Position numbers and translations under genes: made by a program
The notes under the pieces: generated by a model
Seen by the model: the letters and a program-made list of their open reading frames with translations, nothing else
What the model was told of the DNA's origin: nothing
The model's database searches: none
Origin: Alentia gelatinosa
Lineage: Eukaryota; Annelida; Polychaeta; Phyllodocida; Polynoidae
DNA: 64,000 nucleotides
Assembly (NCBI GenBank): GCA_950022655.1
Contig: OX465590.1
Span: forward strand, 43,235,718 to 43,299,717
Reading direction: 5' to 3'
Part shown: piece by piece, positions 10,606 through 22,130 of the stretch
Position numbering within the stretch: position 1 is the stretch's first letter
Layout of the letters: each line of letters opens with the position of its first letter

Positions 10606-10888
10606 ATTCTAACCCATTAGAATGACATTTTTTCTATATATCCAGAACAAATTAAGAAACTACATGAGTCATTTTCCTCTGAAATTTTGTTTTGTTTTTT
10701 ACAAAACGACCAAAAGGAAATGCCTGGAGGCTATGCAGGATTCTCTCAGAAGGGGAATGCCTGGAGGCATCTTTGGTACCCAACTGTGGAATGCCACCAG
10801 GTATTCTCAGGACTGAAAAGGTTCACAACATGGTGCCCATCGTTTATTCACACTATGACCAATACGTACATTATAGTGACTATATTAC

Positions 10889-10942
10889 AACCACGTGACT
10901 GGAACTGAACCACGTGACAAACCACGTGACAAACCACGTGAT
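10889..10942. promoter_or_regulatory. Four CACGTG palindromes in 50 bp
   Basis: AACCACGTGAC-like units at about 10890, 10909, 10922 and 10934. CACGTG is the canonical E-box/G-box bound by bHLH factors. The cluster could instead be a short decayed tandem repeat; no gene start is visible nearby. Confidence 0.35.
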
Positions 10943-11224
10943 AAACACTGTGTCAGCAGGATACCAAAAGAAATCCTGTTCCACAATCTTAACGATTCTA
11001 GTGTCCGTCTAAATGCAAAAAAAAAAAAGAAATGATATTTTACGTTCCTCCACGGTACTACTATTACTACTACTTCATATCGTCTGCATGAGCTAGGCCG
11101 TGTAGGTTGTTGTCGGGCGTGTGCAGCACGCTCACGTGTTGTGGTGACAGTGACAGTGACCCTGGATACACGTGGACAAACAAAGCGTAGACCCGTAACC
11201 TAGCGCCTCCATCAACCAGCCAGA

Positions 11225-11445
11225 GGGCCCGTTGAATAATCTCGGACCGTACATGAAAGCCCTTTTCTGCATGCCAAGGAGACCCAGGGACAATGTGGGC
11301 CAACTTTATTCAGCACTTATGGATGAACGTATGGACGGCTAAGACTGTCTTAGCGAACAAACTTAAATATCAGTTAACAATAACCCTTGTCCGAGGTACA
11401 GAAAAGGGTCTTCATGTATGATTATAGATTATTCAACAGATCCCA
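11225..11445. repeat. Foldback element, family R
   Basis: Left arm CCGTTGAATAATCTCGGACC then GTACATGAAAGCCCTTTTCTG. The right arm is the inverse complement (ACAGAAAAGGGTCTTCATGT ... TTATTCAAC). The loop carries GGAGACCCAGGGACAATGTG and ACTTATGGATGAACG. Partial relatives occur at 15978-16165, 20055-20170 and 55037-55170. Confidence 0.7.
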
Positions 11446-12790
11446 GCTTCTCAACACCACCTCTTCACCCACAGATTTTCTTGTTTGAGTATCAGCACAT
11501 ACTTTGGAAGATTTGTGACATGGCTTATGATAGATGTGGGTCAAGACCTTGTACAGAGCCAGGTTGTTATGATTTGTACCCCACAATAGCACTTGTATGT
11601 TATCAACGGCAGAAATCTATTTTGTACAAATCCCCCTCCCCCCACACATATTTATAATTGGTCAAGAATAATCATTCATGATGAGATTTATCAGTAAGTT
11701 TATGTTTCGAAATAAAATTCTAAACAGCCCTGATTCGTTATCGAAAGGGAATGTAGCAAGCGTTGACCGAACCAGAACATGAAAACCGTACAAGTATTCT
11801 GCGTAGATATCTTCTAGAGCTTCATCAACTTTAAATATCAGCGATGAAGTGAGGAATGGCAACTCTTTGTATATATAACCCTGTGGGTGCAGACCCATGA
11901 CTCATAACCCCCATGGTTGGTTGTTATCGCACGGCCATGTTCCACCTGATGTCTGGTGTCAAATCTGACTCTTCGCATTTGGTTATCAATTGCTGGTTTT
12001 TGGTAAGAAATGACCATTGTTTGGTTTGTTGACCAGTGATTAATCGGTGGACCATAACTCTAAACGGATAACCCATGAATGGTGACCTATGACTGATGCG
12101 CCATGACGGCAGACCTATCGGTGGTGACACTATTTGTTTTACCTAGCATGCAAACTTACCATAGAAACAACAGTGAGAATGCAAGGTGTTATGAGGGTTA
12201 TGTACAATCAGTGGTATGTTCCCCTGTCATAATCAGGTGTGACATAACCCGTCAAACTGTTATCTACGCACCAGGAAATTAGCCTGATAAACATCCTAAT
12301 ATGAATTACAATGACTTTTCTTTATGATTTAGACACACATAAGAAATCCACAGCATTGCTGACTCGCAGATCTTTGGTAGTATGTCTTTTGTGATGGGAT
12401 GCCACAGAGTATTACTTGGTGTGCTAGACCACAATTGGCTTGTGACGACATCCCTGATACAACCATTACACACGACATACAACCACTGAGATGCATATGC
12501 TGTGTTGTTGGATTATCATGTATTCAGTAAATGGTGGGTTATTATTGATCACTGACCAATGATGTATGACCAGTGACACAGGACTATCATCCCTTGACTG
12601 GTCATGCATGACTGAAAACTGGTCATGCATGGTTGCAGTCTTATCAGTGGTAACAAATGACATATGTGTGAAGGCCCAAAACTGGTATAATGAATCTGGT
12701 GGTCAATCATGAGTTACCGGTGAGTCAGTGATGCATGACGAGTTGGTCATGAGTCATAACCCATGATTGACGGAGTGTGACCCGAAATGA
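11446..12790. other. Non-coding stretch, partly degenerate short repeats
   Basis: 11446-11894 shows nothing recognisable. 11895-12790 is dense in variants of ATGACCAGTGA / CATGACTGATG and has GAGTCATAACCCATGATTG-like words at both ends (11895-11920, 12735-12770). It looks like an old decayed minisatellite. No gene seen. Confidence 0.35.
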
Positions 12791-13236
12791 GTGACCTTTG
12801 GAGCTGCGATGATTGAACACCAACCTGTATAGAAACACAATAAAGATGCTCATACCGATGTTGTTCCTTGTCAACTGTCTCCTTGTTGATTCATTCATAT
12901 ATATTTGAGCATATTAGAAATAAAATATCATTAAAAATGGAGAAATGAGAGCAACATATGTAACAATATATCATATAAATATGGCTGATCGATTGTACAC
13001 ATACAGATATATAAATCTGATCTACAAGGATTAAATGCTGCAAAGTAAACAGTGCAGTTATTTCGACAAAGTGAAAGCCAAACGTACATTATGGCTTGAA
13101 ATTATGGCACATCGTATTCTAAGGGAAAATTCAATTCTGTATTCAGCAGTGTACTCATGAATAAATGATTCGCAGAAGACAAACTCTAACATATTGTAAA
13201 GTCTAGGGAATTAGACTGGCCATGTATATATCTTAC
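12791..13236. other. AT-rich stretch, nothing recognised
   Basis: A possible polyadenylation signal AATAAAG (near 12839) is the only notable word; no exon upstream could be tied to it. Confidence 0.4.
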
Positions 13237-14132
13237 GCCCCAGCCACACTGGTGTAAAAAAAACAGCCTTTTCCCATAGATGCATGTGTACATTCTTTAA
13301 CCCTTTATGGACGACTGTCTGGGGCCTAGCTACTCCCATAAGGACGAGTGCTGGTGGCAGTTTGTCTGGCTAGAGGACGGCCACATAATAGTTAAAACTG
13401 ATATCCAAGTTTCTAATCATGCAGTATGATACATAATCATAAATCTTTTATTTCTTTTTAATAGAAATACTAAATATGAGGTTATATCTACATATTCTAA
13501 AAATTTCATGAATATTGTTCTATTATTTCTTTGTTAAAGCATTTTTGTTAATATTGGGACAATGATGCCTCAAGGCATCATGCATCCTTAGTGCGGTGAT
13601 GCCTCCAGGCATCATGCGTCTTTAGCGCAGTGATACCTCCAGGCATCATGCGTCCTTAAAGGGTTAACGTATTTTGAAATCTACAAATACATTGCAAAAC
13701 GCAGAGATACGTAAATGAAAGTCAGAATGCGCAAAGGAACTTGAGCAACACGTAGACTTACAGCGGTGAAGCAGTGTCAGAATAACTTTTAACTTTTAGA
13801 AATTTTAAACTAATGTCTACATATTTTTAATGCGTAGATGAATGCAGTAAAATGCCACAATGCGTACATAAGCGCAAATATGCGTTGATGAATGTTGAGA
13901 AGTGTAAAAGAATGTACATGTAGATAGAAATGTAGAGAATGTAGAGAATACATTGCTATTACGTGGTGTACACCTTCTTCTGATATGTAGGATATATGCG
14001 GAATTTAACGCCAGTGTGACTGGATTGCGAAATATATGTAAAAGCATTGAATTTGCGTACTAGATACGCGAAAAAAGCGCTCTCTCGAATACGTAGGAAA
14101 AAAGTCAAAAATTTACGGCAGTGTGACTGGGC
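13237..14132. mobile_element. TIR element, family S, with a nested element
   Basis: Left end GCCCCAGCCACACTGGTGTA; right end TACGGCAGTGTGACTGGGCC, inverse of the left with a few changes. The interior carries many AATGCGTAGATG-type words. The intact short family member is 19496-19801. A different TIR element sits inside at 13297-13672, which makes this copy longer. Confidence 0.75.
13297..13672 (+). mobile_element. TIR element, family T (nested; about 375 bp)
   Basis: Ends TTAACCCTTTATGGACGA and its inverse CGTCCTTAAAGGGTTAA; TTAA occurs at both borders. The right third holds three imperfect copies of a palindrome, TGATGCCTCCAGGCATCATG. An inverted full copy is at 46492-46852. Non-autonomous. 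Confidence 0.85.
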
Positions 14133-14178
14133 CAATGAGAATAAGAGAGTCAGAACTCACACACAGGAGTACAGTATA

Positions 14179-14530
14179 ATTATCTCACCCCTGGTACAAT
14201 CTTAGCATAGAAATAACATTAGGAAAAAGGATCAACCCCGTATAGTGACGATACTACGCCACGGCTGAGGCATAGTGAATGCGAGATGACGTCATATCGA
14301 CTTGCTAGGTATATTCGAACTATTCTGACATTCTGATGCTATCTAACATCATAGAAAGGGGTGAGATAAATCCAGAACCGCACTCGAATCGTAAGTTATA
14401 CAATATTCCATTCGTTAGGATGTGCCATAATCATCACTCGGCTTCGCCTCGATGACGATTCGGGCACATCCAAACTTGCGGAGTATTGTCTATTTATATG
14501 ATTCTCGATGCAGTTCTATATACGACTATG
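14179..14530. repeat. Bipartite hairpin element C1 (TCTCACCCC unit + hairpin)
   Basis: The first unit is bounded by TTATCTCACCCCTGGTACAA and AAAGGGGTGAGATAAAT and contains the palindrome ACTACGCCACGGCTGAGGCA. It is joined to a hairpin with arms TACAATATTCCATTCGT/ inverse and core CACTCGGCTTCGCCTCGATG. 55650-55960 is a sister copy with both halves conserved. Confidence 0.8.
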
Positions 14531-15284
14531 AGCCAGAAGACTAGACTGATTTATTGACAGACAGGAGGGCTTCTATACACTCTCCAGGGAGCAGTCCCTG
14601 CAGGCTTGGGTTGTGTGAACTGCGCTCAGATTGGCTGCCGAACCAAAAGGATGACCAGTCTCGTTCCACTCCGTTGCACAGGGCCTATGAGAGTACCCAT
14701 GACACTAACATCACAGAGTGTCATTTTTAGAGCACCCTGCCACCATGCAGGCAGGTTATGAAATAGAGCGAGCGATAATGGGGGTGAATGTGCCATTCAA
14801 AGCATGGCAGCTGAACTGTAGATATCAGAGAAACAGGAGAAGAATCAGAAATCGGAAGATCCAATTCGGTCATTTTGTTACTAATAAATATGGACAAACC
14901 TGACGGTTACTTTCTTCTCATAGAAACCAATATTACTGGCCATGATAAGGATATAAAGACCTGAAGTTTATACCAGGAGATGCAGTCGAATTCTTCACAG
15001 ACAGAACCAGTCCATTTCAGTCAGATCGGTTCTCCTCAACTGGAAAGGACGAGTTAATACAAGACCAAAACATTTCAGGATATATAATATTAATGCAGCC
15101 TCTGAGAAAGATGTAGCATTCAGTCATACTTGGTTGTACGAAGAGCCAGAACAGTATGTTCTTAAAGAACCTAACTTTATATATGTAGGCAACTTTGGAT
15201 TGCATAAGTCTTTAGGACATATTTTTATTTATTGATACCATCCTTAAAAGTCTGATTCTTGAATAGAAAGATATTGGTCGATTT
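14531..15284. other. No gene recognised
   Basis: Mixed sequence with short open frames only (14718-14903 +, 15017-15205 -) that show no domain or splice support. Confidence 0.4.
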
Positions 15285-15602
15285 GCTATCGAGGTAATAT
15301 CATAAAACTGGATGAGGCTTAATCTTGTCCACCATATTCCACAACTAGAGTTTGGCAAAGTGACTTCATGAGGCGAAGCCGAGTGAAGTCCGGAGCCTAA
15401 ACTTCAGGAGTGGAATGCGGTGGACAAGATTAAAACGAATCAGGTTTTGATTTTATCCTACCCTATCTCCTCGATTTTGGAATATATCGTGATAACAATG
15501 CTGTATGCCACTAGTGGCATATAAAACTCTGTATGCCAGTCAGCGTGGCATACGAAAATCCAATGTTAAGCCTATGGGATTTTATATTAGGGGTAGGATA
15601 AT
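15285..15602. repeat. Bipartite hairpin element C2 (TATCCTACCC unit)
   Basis: The hairpin has arms TTAATCTTGTCCACC and inverse GGTGGACAAGATTAAA, core GAGGCGAAGCCGAGTGAAGT. It is followed by a unit bounded by TTTTATCCTACCC and AGGGGTAGGATAA, containing GTATGCCACTAGTGGCATA and AATGTTAAGCCTATGGGA. Sister copies: C3/C4 at 26450-26985 and C7 at 35926-36232. Confidence 0.85.
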
Positions 15603-15977
15603 AATCTATGTATATAAAGCAGGCTACAAAACCTCTTTTAAAGGGATAGACTAAAAAGAGCATCGTCCTGCGGCTACTCGAAAGTCGTATGTTGGGCGGT
15701 TATAGGGCACATAGCTATTATTTTATGGAGACGGCCAACTTGCCCCCTGACGCCACCCAAAACAGGTGGTGGGACTAATTATAAATGGATTTTATCAAAA
15801 GTATTTTTGAGGGCTTGCCATGGAGGAATTTTAGCCTTGTCTCAATATTATCTACAGATTATAACAACTGATAACAGTGGTTGCCAACCAACTAGAGTAC
15901 CGCTGTCTTACAATTTCCTGGCGGACGATGGCAGAACGAGCAATTACTCTGTGCTCTATAGTAATCGGTTGAAGGAG

Positions 15978-16165
15978 CAGGAGACCCAGGGACGATGTGG
16001 GTCAACTTTATTCAACACTTATGGACGATCTTATGGATGGCTAAGACCGTCCTAGCGAACAAACTTAGATATCAGTTAACGATAACTCTTGAACGAGGTA
16101 CAGAAAAGGGTCTTCATGTACGATCCAAGATCAACAGGCTCGCCAGTCAGGCTACTACGATTCAA
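15978..16165. repeat. Partial family R foldback
   Basis: Shares GGAGACCCAGGGACGATGTG, TTATTCAACACTTATGGACG and GTACAGAAAAGGGTCTTCAT with 11225-11445; the left arm is missing. Confidence 0.65.
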
Positions 16166-16192
16166 CCCTTTCCAGCGAGTCAACAGTTTAGC

Positions 16193-16610
16193 TAAAGGCT
16201 AATGCCCATCTACCGATTTCGGAACATTTATGTACGTTTGTCGGCGACAAACGGAGGGCAATTTGTCTCAGGCGAGGTATCCTAACGGAGTCGGTAGATG
16301 TAGGACAGCAAGGCAAGGCTACCCAACGATTAGTGAACCACCTCCTTCAGACGTCCTTTTGTCGCCAACAAGTTATGGTTTTTGCCCTACCCCAGCGATT
16401 AGTGGACCATACACCGATTTTATCAGTGTTGGTATATATTTCAGTAGGTGTAGACTGATTTCCTTAGGACTAATACCCACCAGCCCCTCTCCTCGGGGGC
16501 CACGGGTCGAGCAAGGATTACATAATTTGCCTGCGACAAGGTGACCGATTCCTATACTATTTGGGAACTAATCGTTCAACCCTAAATCAGTAGATGGGCA
16601 TCCGGCTTAA
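16193..16610. mobile_element. TIR element, family P (copy 2)
   Basis: Ends GGCTAATGCCCATCTACCGA and inverse TCAGTAGATGGGCATCCGGC. It is longer than 20401-20712 because of an extra partial duplication of the CAACGATTAGTGGACC block. Confidence 0.7.
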
Positions 16611-17099
16611 GATCGTTTCATCCTCGTGGAATCACCTTTCAATGGCGCCGGTCGTACGGCAGTAAAACAGGAACAACACAGGTAGTTAGCTTTTATCGGA
16701 TGCCTACAGATGTGGCCCACATGGCAGCCATACGATGTCGGTCACTGAACTGGCATGTGGGTTTGTACTATATTGATCTGCTTAGTAAATAAATTCCGTT
16801 CACACACAAACTGTAGAATTCGATTATAACAGCAATATTTGTCAAAGGGATCCCTGTATCTATCCCAAAGAGTGGACTTACAAATAATATTGATAGAGGG
16901 TTGTATGGAGGGTGAGTGGAGGGGGGGGGTATTGCGGCCACAGTATTGACGATTTTTTTTATAAATAATATTTGACCAGGGATATTTGCAGTAAAGTGAA
17001 ACAGTTGTCAAAAACCTGCTGGGAGAGTGAGTGTGTGAGTTGTGTGAGTCATCCATGCCTGCAGCATGTTTACTTTTAGCAATTTTTAATACGGGAATA

Positions 17100-17287
17100 T
17101 TGTGTGTACAATCACCGAATTCGGCGATACAGCCGTTCTTCCACTCGGGCCCTAGCCCCCTACTCCTCGTTCTAATGGCGGGTGTTAAGCCGAATGAGCA
17201 GTCGGTACTAAGTCTTTGGTATGACCCGACCAGGGTTTGAACCCACGACCTCCCATCCTCGAGGCAAACACCCTACAACTGAGGCAT
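17100..17287 (-). mobile_element. tRNA-derived SINE (copy 2)
   Basis: Read on the - strand it has the same B box (GGGTTCAAACCC), GGTCGGGTCATACCAAAGAC junction and CATTCGGCTTAACACCCGCC body as 2327-2543. Confidence 0.85.
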
Positions 17288-17730
17288 GTTATGTTAGACA
17301 TCAATTCCATACCCTATACCATACCTACAGCAGATTGTCTCAAGTATGCTTCAAGCAGAAACAACCAAATGCTGAAAAGTATTAAAAATCGGCACGACCG
17401 CAAGGTATAAAATTATGGGACAAGTTACCGCGGGAAATACAAATTTAGGAATACGGTGATAATTTCAAATCAAATAAAAAAGAATTTTAATAACATTAAA
17501 GGATACAGAGATTGTTAAAAAAAATGCCGGAAAAGTATGGTTGATAATTATGCATGAATATTCAAATGTAAATGAATACTGTGATACGTTCTGTCTCGCC
17601 CTTGTGTTGTACAATGTATTGTACACAAGGTGTTATTGCGGAAGATCATCCGTCTGTACGGATGAAATCTTTTACCTATTTCACTTTTTTAAAACAGACA
17701 TTTTTTTTTTTTTAAAGAGAAATTTTCTCT
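17288..17730. other. No gene; AT-rich, poly-T at 17700-17713
   Basis: Contains a GTTGTACAATGTATTGTACA palindrome near 17605-17630. Otherwise nothing recognised. Confidence 0.4.
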
Positions 17731-17780
17731 GACTCATCGATACCTGCAGCACGTTGTGTGTGACTCATCAATGCGGTTCA

Positions 17781-18131
17781 TGGACACCTTGAGCTCGGGA
17801 CAATTTGAGCCTTGGACGCCTTGAGCCTTTCTGTGGACGCCTTGAGCCTACCCTGTGGACGCCTTGAGCCGACCCCGATTCAGTGGCCTTGAGCCTCTAG
17901 AAGTAAAAACTTTGAAAAATGCACTTATACTGGTTTATAGTCATATATATACTCAACCCTAACCCTTACCCAACCTTTTTCTAACCCTAACCCACGAATC
18001 AGAACTAAAATGGGATAGGCTCAAGGCGTCCACGGGGTAGGCTCAAGGCGTCCACGGGGTAGGCTCAAGGCGTCCACGTTTTCGCGCTGACAGGAGGCTC
18101 AAACAAAAAAGGCTCAAGGCGTCCAATTCCC
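17781..18131. mobile_element. Foldback element with tandem-repeat arms
   Basis: Left arm: three or four units of GTGGACGCCTTGAGCC. Right arm: the inverse GGCTCAAGGCGTCCAC in four units. The termini are also inverted (CTTGGACGCCTTGAGCC / GGCTCAAGGCGTCCAATT). The centre holds telomere-like AACCCTAACCC words (about 17953-17994). Foldback transposons typically have such internally repetitive arms. Confidence 0.8.
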
Positions 18132-18502
18132 CATCCATACCTACAGCACATTGTGTGTGACCCCTCCATACCTACAGCACATTGCGTGTGACTCACCCAT
18201 ACCTGCAGCACATTGTGTGTGACTCATCATACCTACAGCACATTGCGTGTGACTCACCCATACCTGCAGCACATTGTCTGTGACTCACCCATACCTGCAG
18301 CACATTGTGTGTGACTCATCTATACCTGCAGCACATTGTGTGTGACTCATTCAAACCTACAGCACATTGTGTGTGACTCCTCCATACCTGCAGCACATTG
18401 TGTGTGACTCATCATACCTTCAGCACATTGTGTGTGACTCGTCCATACCTACAGCACATTGTGTGTGACTCATCCATACCTACAGCACATTGTGTGTGAC
18501 TA

Positions 18503-19146
18503 TAAAAAAGGATTATCCTAAACTATTTTCATAATTGTATGGTTACTCAGCTTGTGTTTACAACTGAGATATCTGCATTAATAATCACAGAGGTCTATGA
18601 AACAAATTAAGGGAAACATACGTATATTACTTGTAGCTATTTTGCTTGGATTGCGTTGCAACCAGCTCCTCATTTATTTGCATAAACCTGAGTTTTGATA
18701 ATAGACCTGGATTGCGTTGCAACCAAGTCAGTTGTTTGAAAAAAAACTGATATCTCAATGCTTATCTCTTGTCTGTTATGTACAAAATATTTTCTATCTA
18801 TACATGTACATGCTTTTCCACTGTAAGAACTTAAACAAGAGTACTTATATTATCAAAGAGTTTATTACACCGTATCCTCCACTCTATGCAATCTATTCCA
18901 CTCTTACTGTTTCTGCATCAACCACTAGCAATTATTCTCACCCATATTGGCAAGGACTTAGGGAGGACACGCATTTCATCATTTATCATCATGATTGTAC
19001 CATCAACTAGTATATTTACCGGAAACCTGGTAATCAGCAATTATATGTATCACACGGGACCAGGCGGAAGATCGGCCCAGCCGAGTCTGGAAGACTAAGT
19101 ATTGTATGCTTAACAACCCAATAAAAGAGCTAAAAAAACAAAAAAA
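18503..19146 (+). mobile_element. Retroposon with A-rich tail, inserted in the minisatellite
   Basis: Begins abruptly after a minisatellite unit and ends in CAATAAAAGAGCTAAAAAAA, followed at once by minisatellite. A polyadenylation signal precedes the tail. The terminal block GGACCAGGCGGAAGATCGGC recurs, diverged, at 28335-28433 (+) and 63604-63705 (-). Likely a LINE or SINE 3' end; no coding domain is readable. Confidence 0.65.
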
Positions 19147-19495
19147 CTCCTCCATACCTACAGCACATCGTGTGTGACTCACCCATACCTACAGCACATT
19201 ATGTGTGACTCATCCATACCTGTAGCACATTGTGTGTGACTCATCCATACCTGCAGCACATTGTTTATGACTCGTCCATACCTGCAGTATGTTGTGTGAA
19301 TATACGTCTGTTTCCCTCATTAAATCGCATTGGCCTGAGTCTGCGCTCTGCTAGCATTGATCAGTGAACCACACAAGACGAACAAACACAGTTAACCCTC
19401 TCAGTCTAGAGATTGTCTGAAGGCATCACCCTGGTGGGTCCTTTACATACCTCAAGACATTTTAGGGGCATTTATGGGGTGGGAATGCTAATTAT

Positions 19496-19801
19496 GCCCC
19501 AGTCACACTGGCGTAAAAACGGCGTTTCTTCTACGTATTTGAATTTGTGGGGACCACGTATTCGCTACGGATTTGGAACGTATCTGTTTGCTTTGCTTTA
19601 ATGTTTTAGTATGCTTCTCAACGTTCATCAATGATTATTTGTGCTTCTGTACATATTGTGGCTTTTTTCGGCGCATTTCGACTTTCCTTTACGTATCTCC
19701 GCGTTTTGCGGGTATTTTGAGATTTCAAAATGCGTAGAAGAACGTAGACGTGCGTACACACAAAAAACGCCGTTTTTAACGCCAGTGTGACTGGGGCATA
19801 A
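19496..19801. mobile_element. MITE, family S (306 bp, near-perfect TIRs)
   Basis: Ends ATGCCCCAGTCACACTGGCG then TAAAAACGGCGTTT, exactly or nearly inverted at the right (AACGCCAGTGTGACTGGGGC then AT). The interior has repeated ACGTATTTG/AATGCGTAGAAG words. The most intact member of its family in this window. Confidence 0.9.
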
Positions 19802-19888
19802 GTTTGGGGACAAATTTTGTCGTAGTGTATGGCAGTGGTTTTGTGCAGTTAATAAAATAAAATCTTAAACGACTAGGAGGTATATAGT

Positions 19889-20045
19889 AATAAGAAAATA
19901 TAGTGACTGAGCCTGTACAGGTGACCGTTCTCGGTCGTTTGATGCAAAAATATGTCCCTCCACCTGCGGCGTGAGGACATATTTTTGCATCAAATGGCCT
20001 TGAACGGCCACCTGTACGGGCTCAGTAACCACGTTTTCTCTTATT
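19889..20045. repeat. Long hairpin, family U copy 1
   Basis: Arms of about 70 bp: TAGTGACTGAGCCTGTACAG ... TTTGATGCAAAAATATGTCC and inverse, loop about 16 bp. The outer ends are AATAAGAAAA and TTTTCTCTTATT. Two sister hairpins at 23911-24070 and 25116-25275. Confidence 0.9.
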
Positions 20046-20054
20046 CCTGCGAAG

Positions 20055-20170
20055 GGTCCTGCGTCCAGACATGTTGAATAAAGTTGACCTTCATGGTCCA
20101 TTGGTCTCGCTGAGGTACAGAAAAGGGTCTCCATGTACAACCCTAAATCATTCAACGAGCCCCAGTATCG
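20055..20170. repeat. Partial family R foldback
   Basis: Shares GTACAGAAAAGGGTCTCCAT and ATTCAACGAGCC with 11225-11445. Confidence 0.55.
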
Positions 20171-20400
20171 CCCATGTAGATCGTACTCGTAGTCCTTCAA
20201 TCAGTATCACTCTTTCTTTCACAAAAACTCTGTCACTGACATGAAAGATTCACACGAAGACAGAGAAGAAGAAAAAGAAGAATGAGAAAATAAGAACCCT
20301 GTCTGTGCTCCGTGGACGGGTAATTACTATCAGAGTCTGTGCCGGTGTTACACTAGCCGATTATCACCACCGATTATGGCATTTATCACTGCCGACCGAT

Positions 20401-20712
20401 TAAGCCCAATGCCCATCTACCGATTTCGGAACATTCATGTACCTTTGTCGGCGACAAACGGACGGTAATTTGTCTCAGGCAAGGCATCCTAACGGGGTCG
20501 GCCGTCGTCGGTAGATGTAGGACAGCTAGGCAAGGGTGAGCCACCGATTAGTAGACTGATTTGCTTAGGACTAATACCCACCAACCCCTCTCCTCGATGT
20601 CTGCCCGTCGAGCGAAGGGTTACGTAATTTGCCTGCGACAAGTTCACTGACTCCTATACGATTTGTGAGCTAATCGTTCAAACCTTAATCGGTAGATGGG
20701 CATTGGGCTTTA
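20401..20712. mobile_element. MITE, family P (312 bp, both ends)
   Basis: TAAGCCCAATGCCCATCTAC at the left, inverted at the right as GTAGATGGGCATTGGGCTTT. Reference copy for the family. Confidence 0.88.
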
Positions 20713-21935
20713 TGTGACACTTTTAGTGCAATAAATGTCAGGTGGAAAGAAAAGGGGTAAACGATTCTTTTCTCCCACATGACACAATATAGTACCACCG
20801 ACTGACTTTTTGAACCACCAACAAAATCTCTCTGTGCTGAATTAATCGGTTGCGTAAAAAAATCGGGTAGCGACTGCCTCAATTTCCATCTGAAAGCAGC
20901 ACTTTTGATAATCTACGCCGATTATGCTCACCGATAATTTTGAGGCTCAATGGATATGACTCAGACTATTTGTTTAACTCTTTTATTTCTAAGTTGTGTA
21001 AGATCTGATGGATAATCAAGATAATGGCCAGATCATTAAAACCAGTCCATGCTAGAACTGAGATCCCGAGGCACTTTGTTGGTCATATTGGCCTAATCTT
21101 ATAAAAGGATTGATGTAACCGTGTGTATCACACAATGATCAATGAATTTGAAAGAAATATAGGACTACCCACTGTCGTTTGTAAATAAGGTGGATATAAT
21201 TTGTGGCCTTTTCTTCTTGTATAAACTCTCAAATATAGAAAAAGGCCGACGATTTTTATCGTCATATTACGAGATATAGCACCACTTCAAGATGATGCAG
21301 CTAATTTTCACCAAAGACTGTTTCAAAAGTGGCTCGAATTAATTCTCGAGATATGCCTTAGCTTTTCAAAAGCTCAGCCACCCAGGACCTCAGATTTTAG
21401 CGAAAACCATGGATTCCAAACCATTCCTTGTTTATTTGGCTATTGACATGTTTGTTTGTTTCCCTCTCCACTTCTTTATTCAATTGTTCCCTTGTACGCT
21501 GCCTGTACTGTAATGTCCTGTATTATTATATACCGGTGCACGAATGTCTCATGTTTATGCCCCAGCAGTAATGATTTCATTCGTCCACACTGTGGCGTAA
21601 TATATATAATACTAACCTCTGTACCACGTGACCACTCATTCTTCTAGTTAGTGAGTTGTAGATTGGTATTCTTAATGATTTCTAGGTATATAATAATAAA
21701 AAGACTTCGAATTCGGTGAGTATTTCTGACCAAAATATCTCTGAACAGATTCCATTCAGACACACTAACCATGTCTTTCTATATTGTCCTACCACTTCAC
21801 TGAGGAAGATCGGCCATGAGAGTGAACATTATTGTCTCTAAACTTTGCCGACTGAAAAAAAAGAAAAAGACCACAATTTTTAGCTTGAAAAATACATACA
21901 TTCAGCCTTATATGGATACTCAGTCATAGACTATT
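20713..21935. other. No gene recognised
   Basis: No splice-supported exon. 21595-21640 contains an isolated CACGTGACC. Polyadenylation-like words occur but nothing upstream codes. Confidence 0.4.
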
Positions 21936-21939
21936 ATAT

Positions 21940-22083
21940 GCTTGTCGCAGCACCATAGGTAAACAGCAGTAATTAATCAATGCCTTTAGATAATGAATAA
22001 ACGGACTCATTTCGACGATTATAAATTCTTTAGTGTAAATGCTTGAAGCATTTCCTGGGTCGACGATTCTTGGTGACGATAAT
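21940..22083 (+). repeat. Direct repeat partner of 22567-22712
   Basis: CAGCACCATAGGTAAACAGC ... GGTCGACGATTCTTGGTGAC occurs in both places, in the same orientation, bracketing the TIR element at 22131-22510. Confidence 0.85.
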
Positions 22084-22130
22084 TTCCTGAGGTAATCTCC
22101 CGAAAACTTTAGGTGTGTATGATCTAACCT

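Larger units (their letters stand above)
17028..19300. repeat. About 30-bp minisatellite, split by three insertions
   Basis: The unit is CATACCTGCAGCACATTGTG followed by TGTGACTCATC. Tracts: 17028-17066 (weak), 17731-17780, 18130-18502 (about 12 units) and 19147-19300 (5 units). Between them lie a SINE-bearing segment, a foldback element and a retroposon. The unit phase resumes after each insertion, so one continuous array was invaded repeatedly. Confidence 0.85.

Noticed and set aside
18130..18502. CRISPR array
   Set aside because: Units of about 30 bp are contiguous with no unique spacers, and the genome is clearly eukaryotic.
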